This document shows, in pieces, positions 46,807-56,450 of a stretch of 64,000 nt of DNA. Position numbers and translations under genes: made by a program. How positions within the stretch are numbered: position 1 is the first letter of the stretch; every line of letters starts with the position of its first letter. Under the pieces are notes generated by a model, which saw only the letters and a program-made list of their open reading frames with translations, made no database searches and had not been told where the DNA came from. Origin of the DNA: CAVQCJ01 sp963771835 (GTDB taxonomy: Bacteria > Actinomycetota > Actinomycetes > Prado026); the NCBI GenBank assembly GCA_963771835.1, contig CAVYVA010000002.1, positions 248,001 through 312,000 on the forward strand. Direction: 5' to 3'.

Positions 46807-48269
46807 ATGACCGGGGCGCCTATGGTCGCTGCGCGGGGGGCGACCCTGGGAGGCGAGGTGTTCGATGTCGTGGTCGTGGGCGGGGTGCTGCAGGCTGCGT
46901 CGTCGCGGCGCGTCTCGCTGAACCGAAGACCCGTTCTGTGCTCCTGCTCGAGGCCGGGCCTGATCGACGTTTGGACATGCCGCCCGAACTTCGTAACGGA
47001 TGGACGATTGAGCGCGAGGCCTTCGACTGGGGTTACTCGAGTGCGCAACGCCGACAGCCGGTGCGGCGGAAGAGAATCTTGGGTGGCACATCGTGGCTGA
47101 CCCGGTTCACGCCGCGCGGCGCACCTGCCGACTACGACGGTTGGGCCGCGTTCGGTGTCTCGCACTGGGCCTGGAAGGACGTGTTGCCGTACTTCGTCAG
47201 TCTCGAGTCGGACCTGGACTTCGGCGGTCGGCCGTGGCATGGCGATGCCGGTCCGATGCCGTCCTCGCGCCAGTTGCACCTCGACTTCACCGACGTGGGC
47301 AGTGCCGGTCTCGAGGCCCTCGCTGCTGGGGGCTTCCAGTGGGTGGATGACCACACCAGCCCCGCACAGTCGGCGCCGGCAGGATGCCAATGAACGTCCG
47401 CGACGGACGGCGGGTCACGACGGTTGACGCTTACCTGCCGCCTTAGCCGAACGCCGAAGAGCCTTACCGTGCGCGGTGAGGCTCTTGTCGACCGAGTGAT
47501 GTTCGACGGTACCCGGGCGGTCGGTGTTCAACTCGCCGACGGATCGGTCGTCGAGGCCGGCCATGTCGTGCTGTGCGCGGGTGTATACGGCAGCCCGGCG
47601 ATCCTGCTCCGATCCGGGATCGGCCCAGGCGGGCCGCTGGCCGACCTGCCCGCAGTAGGGGCGAACCTGGTGGACCATCCCTCGATCGCTCTCGACTGCG
47701 GCCCGACCAAGTCAGGGCGGGACAGCCCGATCCTGCATGCCATCGCGACTTGGCACAGCGAGGGCCGCGCTAGCGATGAGACTCCAGATCTCATGCTGTG
47801 GTTGAGCGACCCTGAGGGCGACCCACCCACTTTCGAGATCGGCATCGTGCTCCTTCGCCCCCGCTCGCGCGGCGTTGTGCGACTGCGGTCTCACGATCCG
47901 CTGGACCCACCAGTTATCGAGTTGCCCGACCTGCAGGATCCCTCTGACCTGACCAGGCTCGTCGAGGGCTACCGGCGTGCTGTCCACGTCGCTACGCAGC
48001 CGACGCTCCTTCGGTACTGCTTCGGCCCGGAGCGGGTCGAGCCCGACAATCTCGAGGCGTGGATCCGCTCGGAACTGTTCTCGATTCCCCACACCGTCGG
48101 TACTTGTGCGATGGGATCCGTAGTGGATGCGTCGGGTGGGCTTCTAGGCTTCGACGGCATCAGTGTCGTCGACGCCTCGATCATGCCCGACGTGCCATCG
48201 GGATTCACCCACATCCCGACGATCATGATCGCAGAACGCCTATCTGCAGCAATCGCGGCTCTCCTCTGA
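46807..48269 (+). CDS. GMC-family FAD-dependent oxidoreductase (choline dehydrogenase-like; frameshifts)
   Basis: The N-terminus VFDVVVVGGG (FAD-binding GxGxxG) continues after a frame change as AAGCVVAARLAEPKTRSVLL, LEAGPDRRLDMPPELRNGWT, RRKRILGGTSWLTRFTPRGA (substituted GGSS motif) and AFGVSHWAWKDVLPYFVSLE. After another change near 47390 and a stop near 47445 the intact C-terminal half has DGSVVEAGHVVLCAGVYGSP, ILLRSGIGPGG, FSIPHTVGTCAMGSVVDASG (catalytic His) and SGFTHIPTIMIAERLSAAIA. About 485 residues. Oxidises alcohols or aldehydes; substrate unknown. Confidence 0.88.
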
Positions 48270-48304
48270 CCCACCGCAACCAACTCGTCCCGGGGCGCCT
48301 GACC

Positions 48305-48367
48305 GCACCGAAGTGCCGCCATGTGCGGGACGGAGCCACCCAGTCCCGGCACTAGGTTCGGGTCGCG
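48305..48367 (+). repeat. Palindromic element, copy 7
   Basis: GCACCGAAGTGCCG, 36 bp after the GMC stop, with right arm CCCGGCACTAGGTTCGGG. Reverse complement of the right arm (GAACCTAGTGCCGGG) mirrors the left. The loop sequence differs from the other copies. Confidence 0.8.
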
Positions 48368-48405
48368 CTAAGACACTTCAGGGCGGCAGGAGGCATGATC
48401 CACTG

Positions 48406-48981
48406 GTGGCTCAACCGTCCCACCCACACGCCCGGCGGGTCGTCCTGGTGCGGCCGCACGCTGCGATTCTCGCTGTCGCATGGGTGGGCCTTGTGTTCTT
48501 CCTGACCCTCGCAGTGCTGTTCGGCGTCAACGGCCCACCGCTCGGGAAAGCGCTCTTCGATGCCGCCCTGTTTGGCGGATGCGCGGGTCTCGATGTAGGG
48601 ATCTTGCGTATCCGGCTGATGGGTTGGCGCAGCGCCGTTGAGGCCATCAACTTCTTCACTACTTGGAGCCTGCCCATCGGAAGGATCGTTTCCGTTGAGG
48701 GCGATGACGGGCTCTACTTCGTAGTCAGGCACGAGGACGGCTCCACGGCGAAGGCACGAAGTTCCGCGTACTCGTGGTCACTTGGCGGCCAGCTGGCGGG
48801 CTTCCGGCGAGGTCGTCGCCTTGCCAGCGAACTGACCGCTTGGCTGGCCGACCGGCCAGAGACCCTGACATCGGACTGGCCGGTCCGGACTCGCACGTGG
48901 GCATCGGTTGGTCTGATCCTCGGCGGGGCAGTGGTCGGAGCCGCCATCTGCGGCGTCGCGCACGCCGTCTGGGCCGGCTAG
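48406..48981 (+). CDS. Small membrane protein with three TM helices
   Basis: 191 residues from GTG 48406 (VAQPSHPHARRVVLVRPHAA). TM1 and TM2: ILAVAWVGLVFFLTLAVLFG and ALFDAALFGGCAGLDVGILR. A soluble middle region has GRIVSVEGDDGLYFVVRHED. The C-terminal TM helix is ASVGLILGGAVVGAAICGVA. GGCAGGAGGC lies 13 bp upstream. The stop codon's last base is the first base of the next palindrome. No family recognised. Confidence 0.72.
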   Translation: MAQPSHPHARRVVLVRPHAAILAVAWVGLVFFLTLAVLFGVNGPPLGKALFDAALFGGCAGLDVGILRIRLMGWRSAVEAINFFTTWSLPIGRIVSVEGDDGLYFVVRHEDGSTAKARSSAYSWSLGGQLAGFRRGRRLASELTAWLADRPETLTSDWPVRTRTWASVGLILGGAVVGAAICGVAHAVWAG

Positions 48982-49038
48982 CACCGATGTGCCGTTCTGT
49001 TCGCCCAGCCCGAGCGCCCGATCCGGCATGATGCGCTC
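48981..49038 (+). repeat. Palindromic element, copy 8 (58 bp, well conserved, exact fit between genes)
   Basis: GCACCGATGTGCCGTTCTG ... GATCCGGCATGATGCGCTC. The first G is the last base of the upstream TAG stop, and the next gene's GTG begins at 49039, directly after the element. The inner GTGCCGTTCTGTTCGCCCAG is identical to the copy at 59061. Confidence 0.88.
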
Positions 49039-49368
49039 GTGGGGACGGACACCCAGGAACTGACGGCAAGGGTGGCGCGCTCCGGTGGGGCGGTGCTGTA
49101 CCTCGGGGCCATGGTCTTGTTTGGGGCCCTTGCCGGTGCCGGCCTGGGCCTTTGGTATCAGGGCGCCCACGGGTGCAACTCCCTCTCAATCTGCCGTCTG
49201 GTGCCGCTGCCCGAAGGGTCGAGCACGTCATTCGCCTGCGCCCCGGATCCCTGCTTACCGTTCTGGAGCATCAATGGGGCGACCATCGTGGGCGCTGCTC
49301 TGGGGGCGGCGGCCATTGGTGCGCTGGTGATCGCGCTACGCCGACTCCGGTCGAGCAAGCGGTCCTAA
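49039..49368 (+). CDS. Small membrane protein with two TM helices
   Basis: 109 residues from GTG 49039. MGTDTQELTARVARSGGAVL, TM1 YLGAMVLFGALAGAGLGLWY, a Cys-containing loop (GAHGCNSLSICRLVPL, FACAPDPCLPFWSI; five Cys), TM2 GAALGAAAIGALVIALRRLR, basic tail RSSKRS. The cysteines face outside and could form disulfides. Not recognised. Starts immediately at the end of the palindromic element. Confidence 0.75.
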   Translation: MGTDTQELTARVARSGGAVLYLGAMVLFGALAGAGLGLWYQGAHGCNSLSICRLVPLPEGSSTSFACAPDPCLPFWSINGATIVGAALGAAAIGALVIALRRLRSSKRS

Positions 49369-49407
49369 CGTTGCCGACGCGCCCTGAGGCGCACTCCGAA
49401 GAGCCGT

Positions 49408-50070
49408 TCAGTCGCGCCCGGGTCCGAATGCCCACGCCACCATCGGTGCGAGCTCCTGGCGCCAAAATGCGTCGCCGTGGGAGCCGGCCCGCTCCGTCAT
49501 GACGACGTCCGCGCCTGCGCCGCGCAGTGCTGCGGCCCACCGCGTCGCGTTCTCGTGGAAGAACGGCTCCAACGTGCCGGCGACGAAGTACGCCCGCGGA
49601 AGCGAGCTCGGCATCACGCCAGGCGGTCGGTAACCCGCGCCTGGAGAGGCGCAGAAGATCGCGCCGTAGACGTCCGGATGCCTAAGCCCCAAAGCGAGCG
49701 CGAGCTCTCCGCTCGCCGAAACTCCGAACACCGCGGTTCGCTCGGAAGAAGGCGCTACACCGAACCGCGACACCGTCCAGCGGCGGACTTCCTCGACGAA
49801 GAACCTCTCGTGCGCCGCGAACCGGTGCGGGTCAAACCGCGGCGAGTACTCGTGAAGGCGCAGCGTCTCATCAGCCGCCCGGTGAACACCAACGATCAAC
49901 GTGGCCGGGACGTCGGCCGCCTCGAGGTCTGCACCCCACTGTGAGAGCAGCTCACCATCGCCGGTGAACACGACTGCCTCGGGAGGATTCGGTGGGACGT
50001 ACGCCGTGACCTGGCGACCAGAGTCGTAGTCAAACGTCTCGCTGACGAACTCGCCCAAGATGGAGACCAT
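49408..50070 (-). CDS. Alpha/beta hydrolase, esterase D / enterochelin-esterase-like
   Basis: 220 residues, intact. Start MVSILGEFVSETFDYDSGRQ. PATLIVGVHRAADETLRLHE, then the nucleophile elbow AVFGVSASGELALALGLRHP (GxSxxG), IFCASPGAGYRPP, AYFVAGTLEPFFHENATRW and catalytic His in ERAGSHGDAFWRQELAPMVA. This follows the ferric enterobactin-esterase/esterase-D-like fold. Cytoplasmic, substrate unknown. Confidence 0.85.
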   Translation of the reverse strand: MVSILGEFVSETFDYDSGRQVTAYVPPNPPEAVVFTGDGELLSQWGADLEAADVPATLIVGVHRAADETLRLHEYSPRFDPHRFAAHERFFVEEVRRWTVSRFGVAPSSERTAVFGVSASGELALALGLRHPDVYGAIFCASPGAGYRPPGVMPSSLPRAYFVAGTLEPFFHENATRWAAALRGAGADVVMTERAGSHGDAFWRQELAPMVAWAFGPGRD

Positions 50071-50291
50071 CGGCGCTACCTCCCGTCAGCATGCATTCGA
50101 GCTGGCGTGCACTCTAAGCCGCCACTCAATCCGACGACTCGCGTGGTCGTCAGCAAAAGGCGCGGGCTGGCGAAAGAAGACCCTGATGTTGCGCTGCTGT
50201 GACTGTCAAGCGGGCCGGATCGAGCCGGACCCTCATGCCACTTTGATCAGTGCCCTGCCAGCGTGACCACTCCGGGTGGCAGACTCGACTG

Positions 50292-50780
50292 ATGACCGCG
50301 ACCAACGACGTACGACCAAGCCTGTACGACGTCGCGGGCGGGGAGCCGGCGATGCTGGCCCTGGCCGCGGCGCACCACGCGCGCTGTCTTGCTGACCCCG
50401 AGCTGAACCACCCGTTCTCGCACGATGACCTGGACCCGAACCACGTGGCCCACCTTGCTGACTACTGGGGCGAGGTGCTCGGCGGACCAGCCCGGTACTC
50501 CGAGCGGCTCGGAAGCCAGACGTCGCTGCTGACGATGCACGCCGGGAATGGCGACCTGACCGACCTCGGCCAGCGGTTCGTCGACTGCTTCGTCGGCGCG
50601 ATTGACGACGCCGGGCTCCCGGCCGACGCCGGGCTACGGATGGCGCTGCGCGAGTACATGGAGTGGGCGGTGGCAGACATGATCGCCTACCCCGACGAGG
50701 GTTCGGACGTCCCAGCCGGGCTGCCGGTGCCGCGGTGGTCGTGGGAGGGGCTGGTGGGCGGCCAGACAGGAACTCGCTGA
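50292..50780 (+). CDS. Truncated hemoglobin-like (group II globin-fold) protein
   Basis: 162 residues from ATG 50292. MTATNDVRPSLYDVAGGEPA, AMLALAAAHHARCLADPELN, HPFSHDDLDPNHVAHLADYW, GEVLGGPARYSE, SLLTMHAGNGDLTDLGQRFV (candidate proximal His), DCFVGAIDDAGLPADAGLRM. The pattern matches the globin family of short two-over-two hemoglobins. Could bind haem for O2/NO chemistry. Stop 22 bp before a palindromic element. Confidence 0.82.
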   Translation: MTATNDVRPSLYDVAGGEPAMLALAAAHHARCLADPELNHPFSHDDLDPNHVAHLADYWGEVLGGPARYSERLGSQTSLLTMHAGNGDLTDLGQRFVDCFVGAIDDAGLPADAGLRMALREYMEWAVADMIAYPDEGSDVPAGLPVPRWSWEGLVGGQTGTR

Positions 50781-50802
50781 TCTCCTCGCGTCGCATCTGG
50801 AC

Positions 50803-50860
50803 GCACCGAAGTGCCGTTCTGTTCGCCTGGCCGGAGCCCTCGATCCGCCAGTATGTGCGG
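50803..50860 (+). repeat. Palindromic element, copy 9 (58 bp, well conserved)
   Basis: GCACCGAAGTGCCGTTCTG ... GATCCGCCAGTATGTGCGG. Full-consensus left arm; right arm CGCCAGTATGTGCGG slightly diverged. It lies between the globin and LLM oxidoreductase genes. Confidence 0.85.
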
Positions 50861-50931
50861 GTGCCCGCGACGCTGCGTCGCCCGTCTCCTTCCTGGGCGG
50901 CCCGATCCGTCGTGGTCCGGGAGGGTGGATC

Positions 50932-51839
50932 ATGAAACTGGGCGTGCATCTGCCCTTGGCTGATTTGGGTGGCGGCCACCCGACCGGTGCTGACCTCCGT
51001 ACCTACGCCAGTACGGCCAGGGATCTGGGCTACACGACGCTGGCTGCCAACGACCACCTACTCTGGCGCTACCCCTGGCTCGACGGCCCGACCGCACTCG
51101 CGAGCGTCATCTCCGCTGCCGGCGACATGGTCCTCGCCACGAGCATCACGCTGCCAGTGGTGCGCCACCCTGTCGTGGTCGCAAAGATGTTGACAACCCT
51201 CGCAGCCCTGGCGCAAGGCCCGGTGGTCGGCGGCCTCGGCCCCGGATCGAGCCAGGTCGACTACGACGCCGTCGGCATCCCCTTCGCGGAGCGATGGGCG
51301 CGGTTCGACGAGGCGCTGCGACTGGTCCGCGGCCTCGTGCGGGGCGAGTCGGCCGAGCCCGGGACGTTCTATGCGTCGGATGCCCAGCTCGCCCCGCTGC
51401 CCGACCCTCCCCCACAGGTCTGGTTCGGCAGCGGGGGTCCGACCGGCGGCTCGCCGCAATGGCGGCTGAGGCGGACGGCTGGTTTGCCTCTGCGTACAAC
51501 GCGACTCCCAACCAGTTCGCAGAGGCGCGTGCGCGGCTCGACGACCACCTGCGGGCTGCCGGTCGCGAGCCGGACGCCTTCCCGGACGCCGTCGCCACCA
51601 TGTGGCTCTACGTCACCGAAAGCCGCCGGGAGGCGGAGCAGATGCTTACCGAGGTGTTGGCGCCAGCGCTGAACCGCGACCCGGCGCTGCTCGCAGACCT
51701 CCCGGTCGGGAGCGCCCAGCACTGCGCGGAGGTCCTGGCCAAGTACGCCTCCGCAGGGGCACGCGAGGTTCTGCTCTGGCCGATCCGTGGCAGCGTCCTC
51801 CAGATCGAGCTCGGAATGGTCGCTGCGTCCTCGATCTGA
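50932..51839 (+). CDS. LLM-class F420/flavin-dependent oxidoreductase (one frameshift)
   Basis: ATG 50932 starts MKLGVHLPLADLGGGHPTGA, the first strand of the luciferase-like barrel. LGYTTLAANDHLLWRYPWLD, LATSITLPVVRHPVVVAKML, VVGGLGPGSSQVDYDAVGIP and FAERWARFDEALRLVRGLVR follow. A frame change near 51465 leads to RRLAAMAAEADGWFASAYNA, DAVATMWLYVTESRREAEQM and KYASAGAREVLLWPIRGSVL. About 302 residues. Cofactor F420 or FMN; substrate unknown. GGAGGGTGG precedes the start. Confidence 0.88.
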
Positions 51840-51910
51840 ACCGACTGATCGGCTCGGCTGACAGGTTCGAACGGCGCCGGGGACCATCCCGTTCGACGCC
51901 CAGAAGTCGA

Positions 51911-51968
51911 GCGAGCAGAAGTGCCGTTCACGGGCGGGTGCCGGATGAGCAACACGGCATCCTGCAGG
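51911..51968 (+). repeat. Palindromic element, copy 10
   Basis: GCGAGCAGAAGTGCCGTTC with a right arm ACACGGCATCCTGCAGG. Left arm well conserved. Located 72 bp after the LLM stop. Confidence 0.65.
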
Positions 51969-52287
51969 TTACCGAGGAAATACCCTTGCCCTCCGACGCT
52001 GTGGCCCAGCGGCTGGCGAGGCTGGCCGACGACCTGGAACTCGCCCTTCGAGACAGCGCCGTGGTAGAGCGTGCGGATCTTCGTCGAGGCCAGGCGGGGC
52101 CGTCCAGGCAAGCATCGCGCCGCGACGAGCCGGCGCGCTCCGCGTGGCCTGGCTCGACTTCGGGAACGCCCTGCGAGTTGCAGGCGGCCACAACGGCGGC
52201 CGGTTGGAACTCGACCGCGTGGAAGTCACTCGCGCCGACGGCACCGTCGTCCACAAGACGGGCGTCCGGGGGGTCGTCTACGAGTAG
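51945..52287 (+). CDS. Hypothetical protein (frameshifted)
   Basis: Segments in order: ILQVTEEIPLPSDAVAQRLA, RLADDLELALRDSAVVERAD, then in another frame VAWLDFGNALRVAGGHNGGR, LELDRVEVTRADGTVVHKTG, VRGVVYE at TAG 52285-52287. About 110 residues with an N-terminal helix and a beta-rich C-terminus. Start unclear; overlaps the right arm of the preceding element. Not recognised. The next element starts directly after its stop. Confidence 0.5.
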
Positions 52288-52331
52288 TGAACCGAAGTGC
52301 CGTTCTAGCGCGCCTGCGCGGCAGTCGGCTG
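52288..52331 (+). repeat. Palindromic element, copy 11 (short form)
   Basis: TGAACCGAAGTGCCGTTCTAG begins at the base after the TAG at 52287. The right part GCGCGGCAGTCGGCTG is diverged. Left arm is consensus. Confidence 0.65.
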
Positions 52332-52350
52332 AAGACCTCTGATCGCTGCA

Positions 52351-53333
52351 CTAGCGGTTGACCATCTGCTGCATGGCCTCCGGGTAGCGTTCGCCGACGA
52401 TCTTGACTTCGGCTGAGGCGTCATCGAGTTCGGCGAAGTCCGCGTTGGTCAACGCCACGTTGGCCGCCGCGATGTTCTCCTCGAGTCGGGGCAGGCGACG
52501 GGTGCCGGGGATGGGGACGATCGCCGGATCCTGAGCAAGGAGCCACGCCAGTGCCACCTGCCCGACGGTGGCGCCTTGGCGCTCGGCCACGACGCGAACC
52601 CGGTCGACCAGCGCGAGGTTCCTTCCGGGCTTCGCGGTGAACCGTGGGAGGCCGGCCCGAATGTCACCGTCCGAGAACTCGGTGGCGGCGTCGACCGTCC
52701 CGGTGAGGAAGCCCCGGCCCAGTGGGCTGAAGGGGACGAAGCCGATCGACGAGCTCCCGCAGCGCTTGGCAGGATGGCGCCCTCCGGCTCACGCCAGAAC
52801 AGCGAGTATCGCTCTGCAGGGCGGACACCGGCTGGACGGCGTGGGCGCGGCGAATGATCTGGCGCCCGCCTCGCAGAGGCCGAAGTGGCGGACCTTGCCG
52901 GCGTGGATGAGCTCTTTGACCGTCCCGGCCACGTCCTCGATCGGTACGCGGGGTCGACGCGGTGCTGGTAGAGCAGGTCGACGTGGTCGCTGCGTAGCCG
53001 GCGCAGCGAGCCTCGAATGACTTCACGGATGTGGTCGGGTCGGCTGTCCAGCTGTCGGTCGCTGCGTCGAGGGCGAACCCGAACTTGGTGGCGACGACCA
53101 CCTCGTCGCGAACCGGCTCGAGCGCCGCCCCGACGATCTGCTCGTTCTCGCAGGGCCCGTACAGCTCGGCGGTGTCGAAGAAGGTGACTCCGTGCTCGAC
53201 AACGCTTCGCGCAGGAAGGCCACCATTGTGGGCCCGTGTCGGGCGAGGGCCCGAACGACTGGCTGATCCCCATGCAGCCGAGGCCGATGGCGGAGACCTC
53301 GAGCCCGGCGGCGCCCAGTATTCGCTTGTCCAT
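52351..53333 (-). CDS. Aldo/keto reductase (frameshifts)
   Basis: ATG 53333 starts MDKRILGAAGLEVSAIGLGC, MGISQSFG, the AKR N-terminus. Other frames give FFDTAELYGPCENEQIVGAA (catalytic Asp/Tyr), VVVATKFGFALDAATDSW, HIREVIRGSLRRLRSDHVDL, and near the 3' end GATVGQVALAWLLAQDPAIV, IPGTRRLPRLEENIAAANVA. The C-terminus is GERYPEAMQQMVNR. About 327 residues, three or more frame changes. Reduces carbonyls with NADPH; substrate unknown. Opposite in direction to the array. Confidence 0.86.
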
Positions 53334-53500
53334 GGCGATGGTGCTCCTTCGAGTTGACAACGATCGGTCTCAGCCAGCAGGTTGCCGGGTCTGCGTCCGG
53401 TGACGCGTGACCGCTCGATACTCCCTCGCCTGCGAGACGCATGCCAGGCCACGGCTCCTGAAAGGCCAGGCCGGTCCCAGACCTCGTCACCTGCTCGGCC

Positions 53501-53547
53501 GCACCGAAATGCCGTTGGAGGGCTGATCGAACCGGCAATAGGTTCCT
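53501..53547 (+). repeat. Palindromic element, copy 12 (47 bp)
   Basis: GCACCGAAATGCCGTTGGAG ... GAACCGGCAATAGGTTCC. Right arm reverse complement GGAACCTATTGCCGGTTC pairs with the left arm over about 13 bases. Lies between the minus-strand AKR and SDR genes, upstream of the AKR gene. Confidence 0.82.
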
Positions 53548-53557
53548 TGGACTCGGC

Positions 53558-54417
53558 TCAGCGTTTCGTCCCGGCGTCGTCGTAGGCGAGCGACGATGAC
53601 AGTTCGCGGTTGGCGCCAGCCTGTTCGAGAAGCAGCTTGGCCCGGCTCTCGAACGTGTCCACGGCATCCGCCCCGGCGGGGAACCGCAGTGGCGGCTCGT
53701 CCAGCGCACAGAGGTACACCAGCGCACGTGCGAGCTTGACGGGTCCCCGCTCTGCTGGCCGTTCATGCTCTTCCAGCTGGTGACTGTCTGTTCGGTCCGC
53801 CCTGTGTAGTCCTCGATGGACGGCTCCGCATACTCGGTCGACTCGGGCGTCAAGAGTTCGGTGCGGAAGAAGCCGGGCTCGACCAGCATGGTGCGGATCC
53901 CGAACGGCGCGATCTCGGGGGCGAGCGACTCCATCCAGCCTTCGATCCCGAACTTCGATGCGGCGTAGGCGGTGGGGAACTCCCCGCCAGCGATCCCTGC
54001 CGTTGAGGAGATCGTCACGACGAGACCAGAGCGTTGAGATCGCATGATCGGCAAGGTGGCACACGTGACGTTGACCGGGCCGAACAAGGTCGTCTCGATC
54101 TGCGCCCGGAACGCCTCCGCCGTCAGTTCCTCGAAGAAGCCCGCATTGAAGTTGCCTGCGTTGTTGACCAGCACGTCGATACGCCCGAACTCGTCGACGC
54201 TGGCTCGGACGGCAAGGCCGGCGCTGTATGGGTCGGTGACATCCAGCGGGACCACCAACAGGTCGTCCGCGCCTCCGACCGCCTCGGACACCCGCTCCGG
54301 ATCCCGCCCTGTCGCGACGACTCGGTATCCCGCGTCCAGGGCCGCCCGGGCAATGTCGACGCCCATCCCACGCCCCGCGCCGGTGACGAACCAGACCTTC
54401 TTGTCGATCATGGTCAT
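53558..54417 (-). CDS. Short-chain dehydrogenase/reductase (one frameshift)
   Basis: ATG 54417 (MTMIDKKVWFVTGAGRGMGV) gives the cofactor motif TGAGRGMG, VVPLDVTDPYSAG, VLVNNAGNFNAGF (NNAG), ISSTAGIAGGEFPTAYAASK (Ser, YxxxK catalytic) and FGIRTMLVEPGFFRTELLTP. A frame change near 53755 links to LARALVYLCALDEPPLRFPA and the end YDDAGTKR. About 286 residues. NAD(P)-dependent oxidoreductase, substrate unknown. Confidence 0.9.
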
Positions 54418-54507
54418 GCCCTTCACACATCGGGATCAGCCGAGAGGCCGAGCGCAATGCCACCAACCTAGGTGCTCGCGCTGGGCCGCCGACACTCGCG
54501 AGATGGG

Positions 54508-54556
54508 CGCACCTATGTGCCGTTCTGGCGCGCCCGTCGGGCACCATGACTACCGG
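54508..54556 (+). repeat. Palindromic element, copy 13
   Basis: GCGCACCTATGTGCCGTTCTG then GTCGGGCACCATGACTACC. Left arm consensus-like; right arm diverged. It lies between the SDR gene (divergent) and the secreted protein gene. Confidence 0.65.
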
Positions 54557-54731
54557 GGATGATGAGGTGCTCGGGGCGTTGCAGCGCCCCCGGGCTGTTG
54601 CCTGGCTGTGCCCCCAGGCGGACACTGAGGCTGGCTACGATCGGGTGCCGTGCGGGAGGCAGTGCAGGGCGCGTTCAGGAGGCGGGTTCGCGACGGCTGC
54701 CGCGCGACGGAACTACCAAGGTGAGCAGCTC

Positions 54732-56225
54732 ATGAGATCACAACCAATTCGCCGACGCCTCGCCCCATCGGTCGCCGCCATCCTGGCGCTGCTCGTGATG
54801 CTGGCGGGTGCCGGCGCAGTCGCTCTGGGCGCCGCCAGCGCAGCGGCTGACGCGGGCCTACAGGTCTACGTCGGCTACATGGACACCCACTCGCACCCGG
54901 TGCCATCGCTCAGCTCGCCCAGCCCCTGGCCGAACACGGACGCGGCCGCCTTCATCGGCACCGCCTGCCCGCAGTGGCCCACCTCGTCGGCCTACAACAT
55001 CTGCTGGGACGCCGCGGCCATCCGGCTGGTCGACACCACCAGCTCGCCGATCAGCGCGGTCAGCGCGAAGGTGGTGATCAGTAACGGCACCACGACCAAG
55101 ACCTACAGCCTGTGGGGCACCTTCACCGTGCAGGCCAACGGCCAGATGGTTCTGACCGAGACGAGCACGGGGAACCTCGACCTCTCCGACAAGGCGCCCA
55201 ACTCCTACAACGGCGGCAACACGGCCTCTTGCGTGAACTCCGGCGCCATCCCGGTCGTCAACGTGACCGCCGGCGGGGTGACCACCGGCTACCCGGACAC
55301 CGGCCAGGTGCTCAACACCGGCGGTGTGGACGCCCGGCACTGCGTCAACGGCACCTACACCTCCTCCGGGAGGAACGAATCCGAGCCGTGGACCCAGGTG
55401 TTCCCTGGCAGTTCACCAAGTCCGTCATCCTCCCCAACCAACACGACGTCCTCCCCGTCACCGTCCCCGACCAGCACGGTGACGTCTTCTTCGTCTCCGT
55501 CCCCGACCAGCACGGTGACGTCCTCTCGTCTCCGTCCCCGACCAGCACCGTGACGTCCTCTCCGTCACCGTCCCCGACCAGCACTGCGACCGGTTTCGCG
55601 CTCGGTGGCACGGTCGGCTCCGCGCAAGGCAGCATGACCTCTGCCCCGGTCACGGTCCCGGCCGGCGGGGTACAGCCGGTAGTCTGGTGGTCGTCGGAAT
55701 CGCCTCGTATACCGCGTCCGAGGCCTTCACCGTCAGCGACTCGGCGGGCAACGCCTACGCCCTGGACAACTCCCGGATCTTCTCGTCGCCCTACGGTTAC
55801 CAGTTCCACTCGCTGACCGGAGCCACACTGCCAGCGGGAACCACCATTTCGGTGCAGTGGGGAGGGGTGAGCATCGACGCGGTCATCGAGGCAATCTGGT
55901 CTCCACGGGCTATACGTCGGTGAGCAAGGATCTTGCTGTGTCGGGCCACGGCAGCGGAACCGCCCTGTCAACGGGGAACACCAAAGCGACCGCCTTCGCC
56001 AATGAGTTGGTCGTGGGCATGGGTGGGCCGCGGATGCCCGGGGCAGCCGCCTACCAGGACGACACCGTTGACGGCTACAGCCAGGCATTGTCCACCGGTG
56101 ACAGCAAGCAGAGCAACGATCTGTCCTACAAGGTCGTGACTGCGGCTGGCGTCTTCGACTACAAGCCCACCATCGGCGTGTCCTCGTCCTGGGTGGACCT
56201 GCTGACCACATACAACGGGAACTGA
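54732..56225 (+). CDS. Secreted protein with Ser/Pro/Thr linker repeats (frameshifts in linker and C-terminal part)
   Basis: ATG 54732 starts MRSQPIRRRLAPSVAAILAL, LVMLAGAGAVALGAASAAAD, a signal peptide. Residues about 40-215 are a beta-rich domain (LQVYVGYMDTHSHPVPSLSS, ICWDAAAIRLVDTTSSPISA, AVSAKVVISNGTTTKTYSLW). A linker of SPSPTSTVTSS repeats follows, then a second domain: VVGIASYTASEAFTVSDSAG, SLTGATLPAGTTISVQWGGV, ALSTGNTKATAFANELVVGM, ending SSWVDLLTTYNGN. Frame changes occur near 55520, 55680 and 55890. About 495 residues. Two-domain extracellular architecture, no enzyme motif seen. Confidence 0.78.
55430..55592 (+). repeat. About 36-bp tandem repeats encoding a Ser/Pro/Thr linker
   Basis: The unit CCGTCCCCGACCAGCAC followed by GGTGACGTCCTCT recurs four times between about 55450 and 55590, encoding SPSPTSTVTSS. 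One unit is shorter by a base, which puts the following domain out of frame. Confidence 0.8.
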
Positions 56226-56450
56226 GTCCGTGGGAGCGCCGCGCGCCGAATCGTTGGGGCTCGCCGCCGCCTCAAGCCGCGCATCGGCTGCGCCGAATGA
56301 TCGCGCCGCGCCCCTGGGCTCACGGTGACTGTGGCCTCGTCCGTCAGCCATCAGGGCTCCTGAACACGTGGCGCACTCGCGCAGACCCAGCTACGCGGTT
56401 TGTCGGACCCCGGCGTCAGGCTCATGAGCTATCGACGAAAGGAGCCCAGG
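56226..56450. other. Intergenic region, no gene seen
   Basis: 225 bp. It contains a G/C-rich inverted region GCGCGCCGAATCGTTGG ... ATCGGCTGCGCCG (56236-56295) that could act as a terminator or a very diverged palindromic element. CGAAAGGAGCCC near 56438 is the ribosome-binding site of the next gene. Confidence 0.4.
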
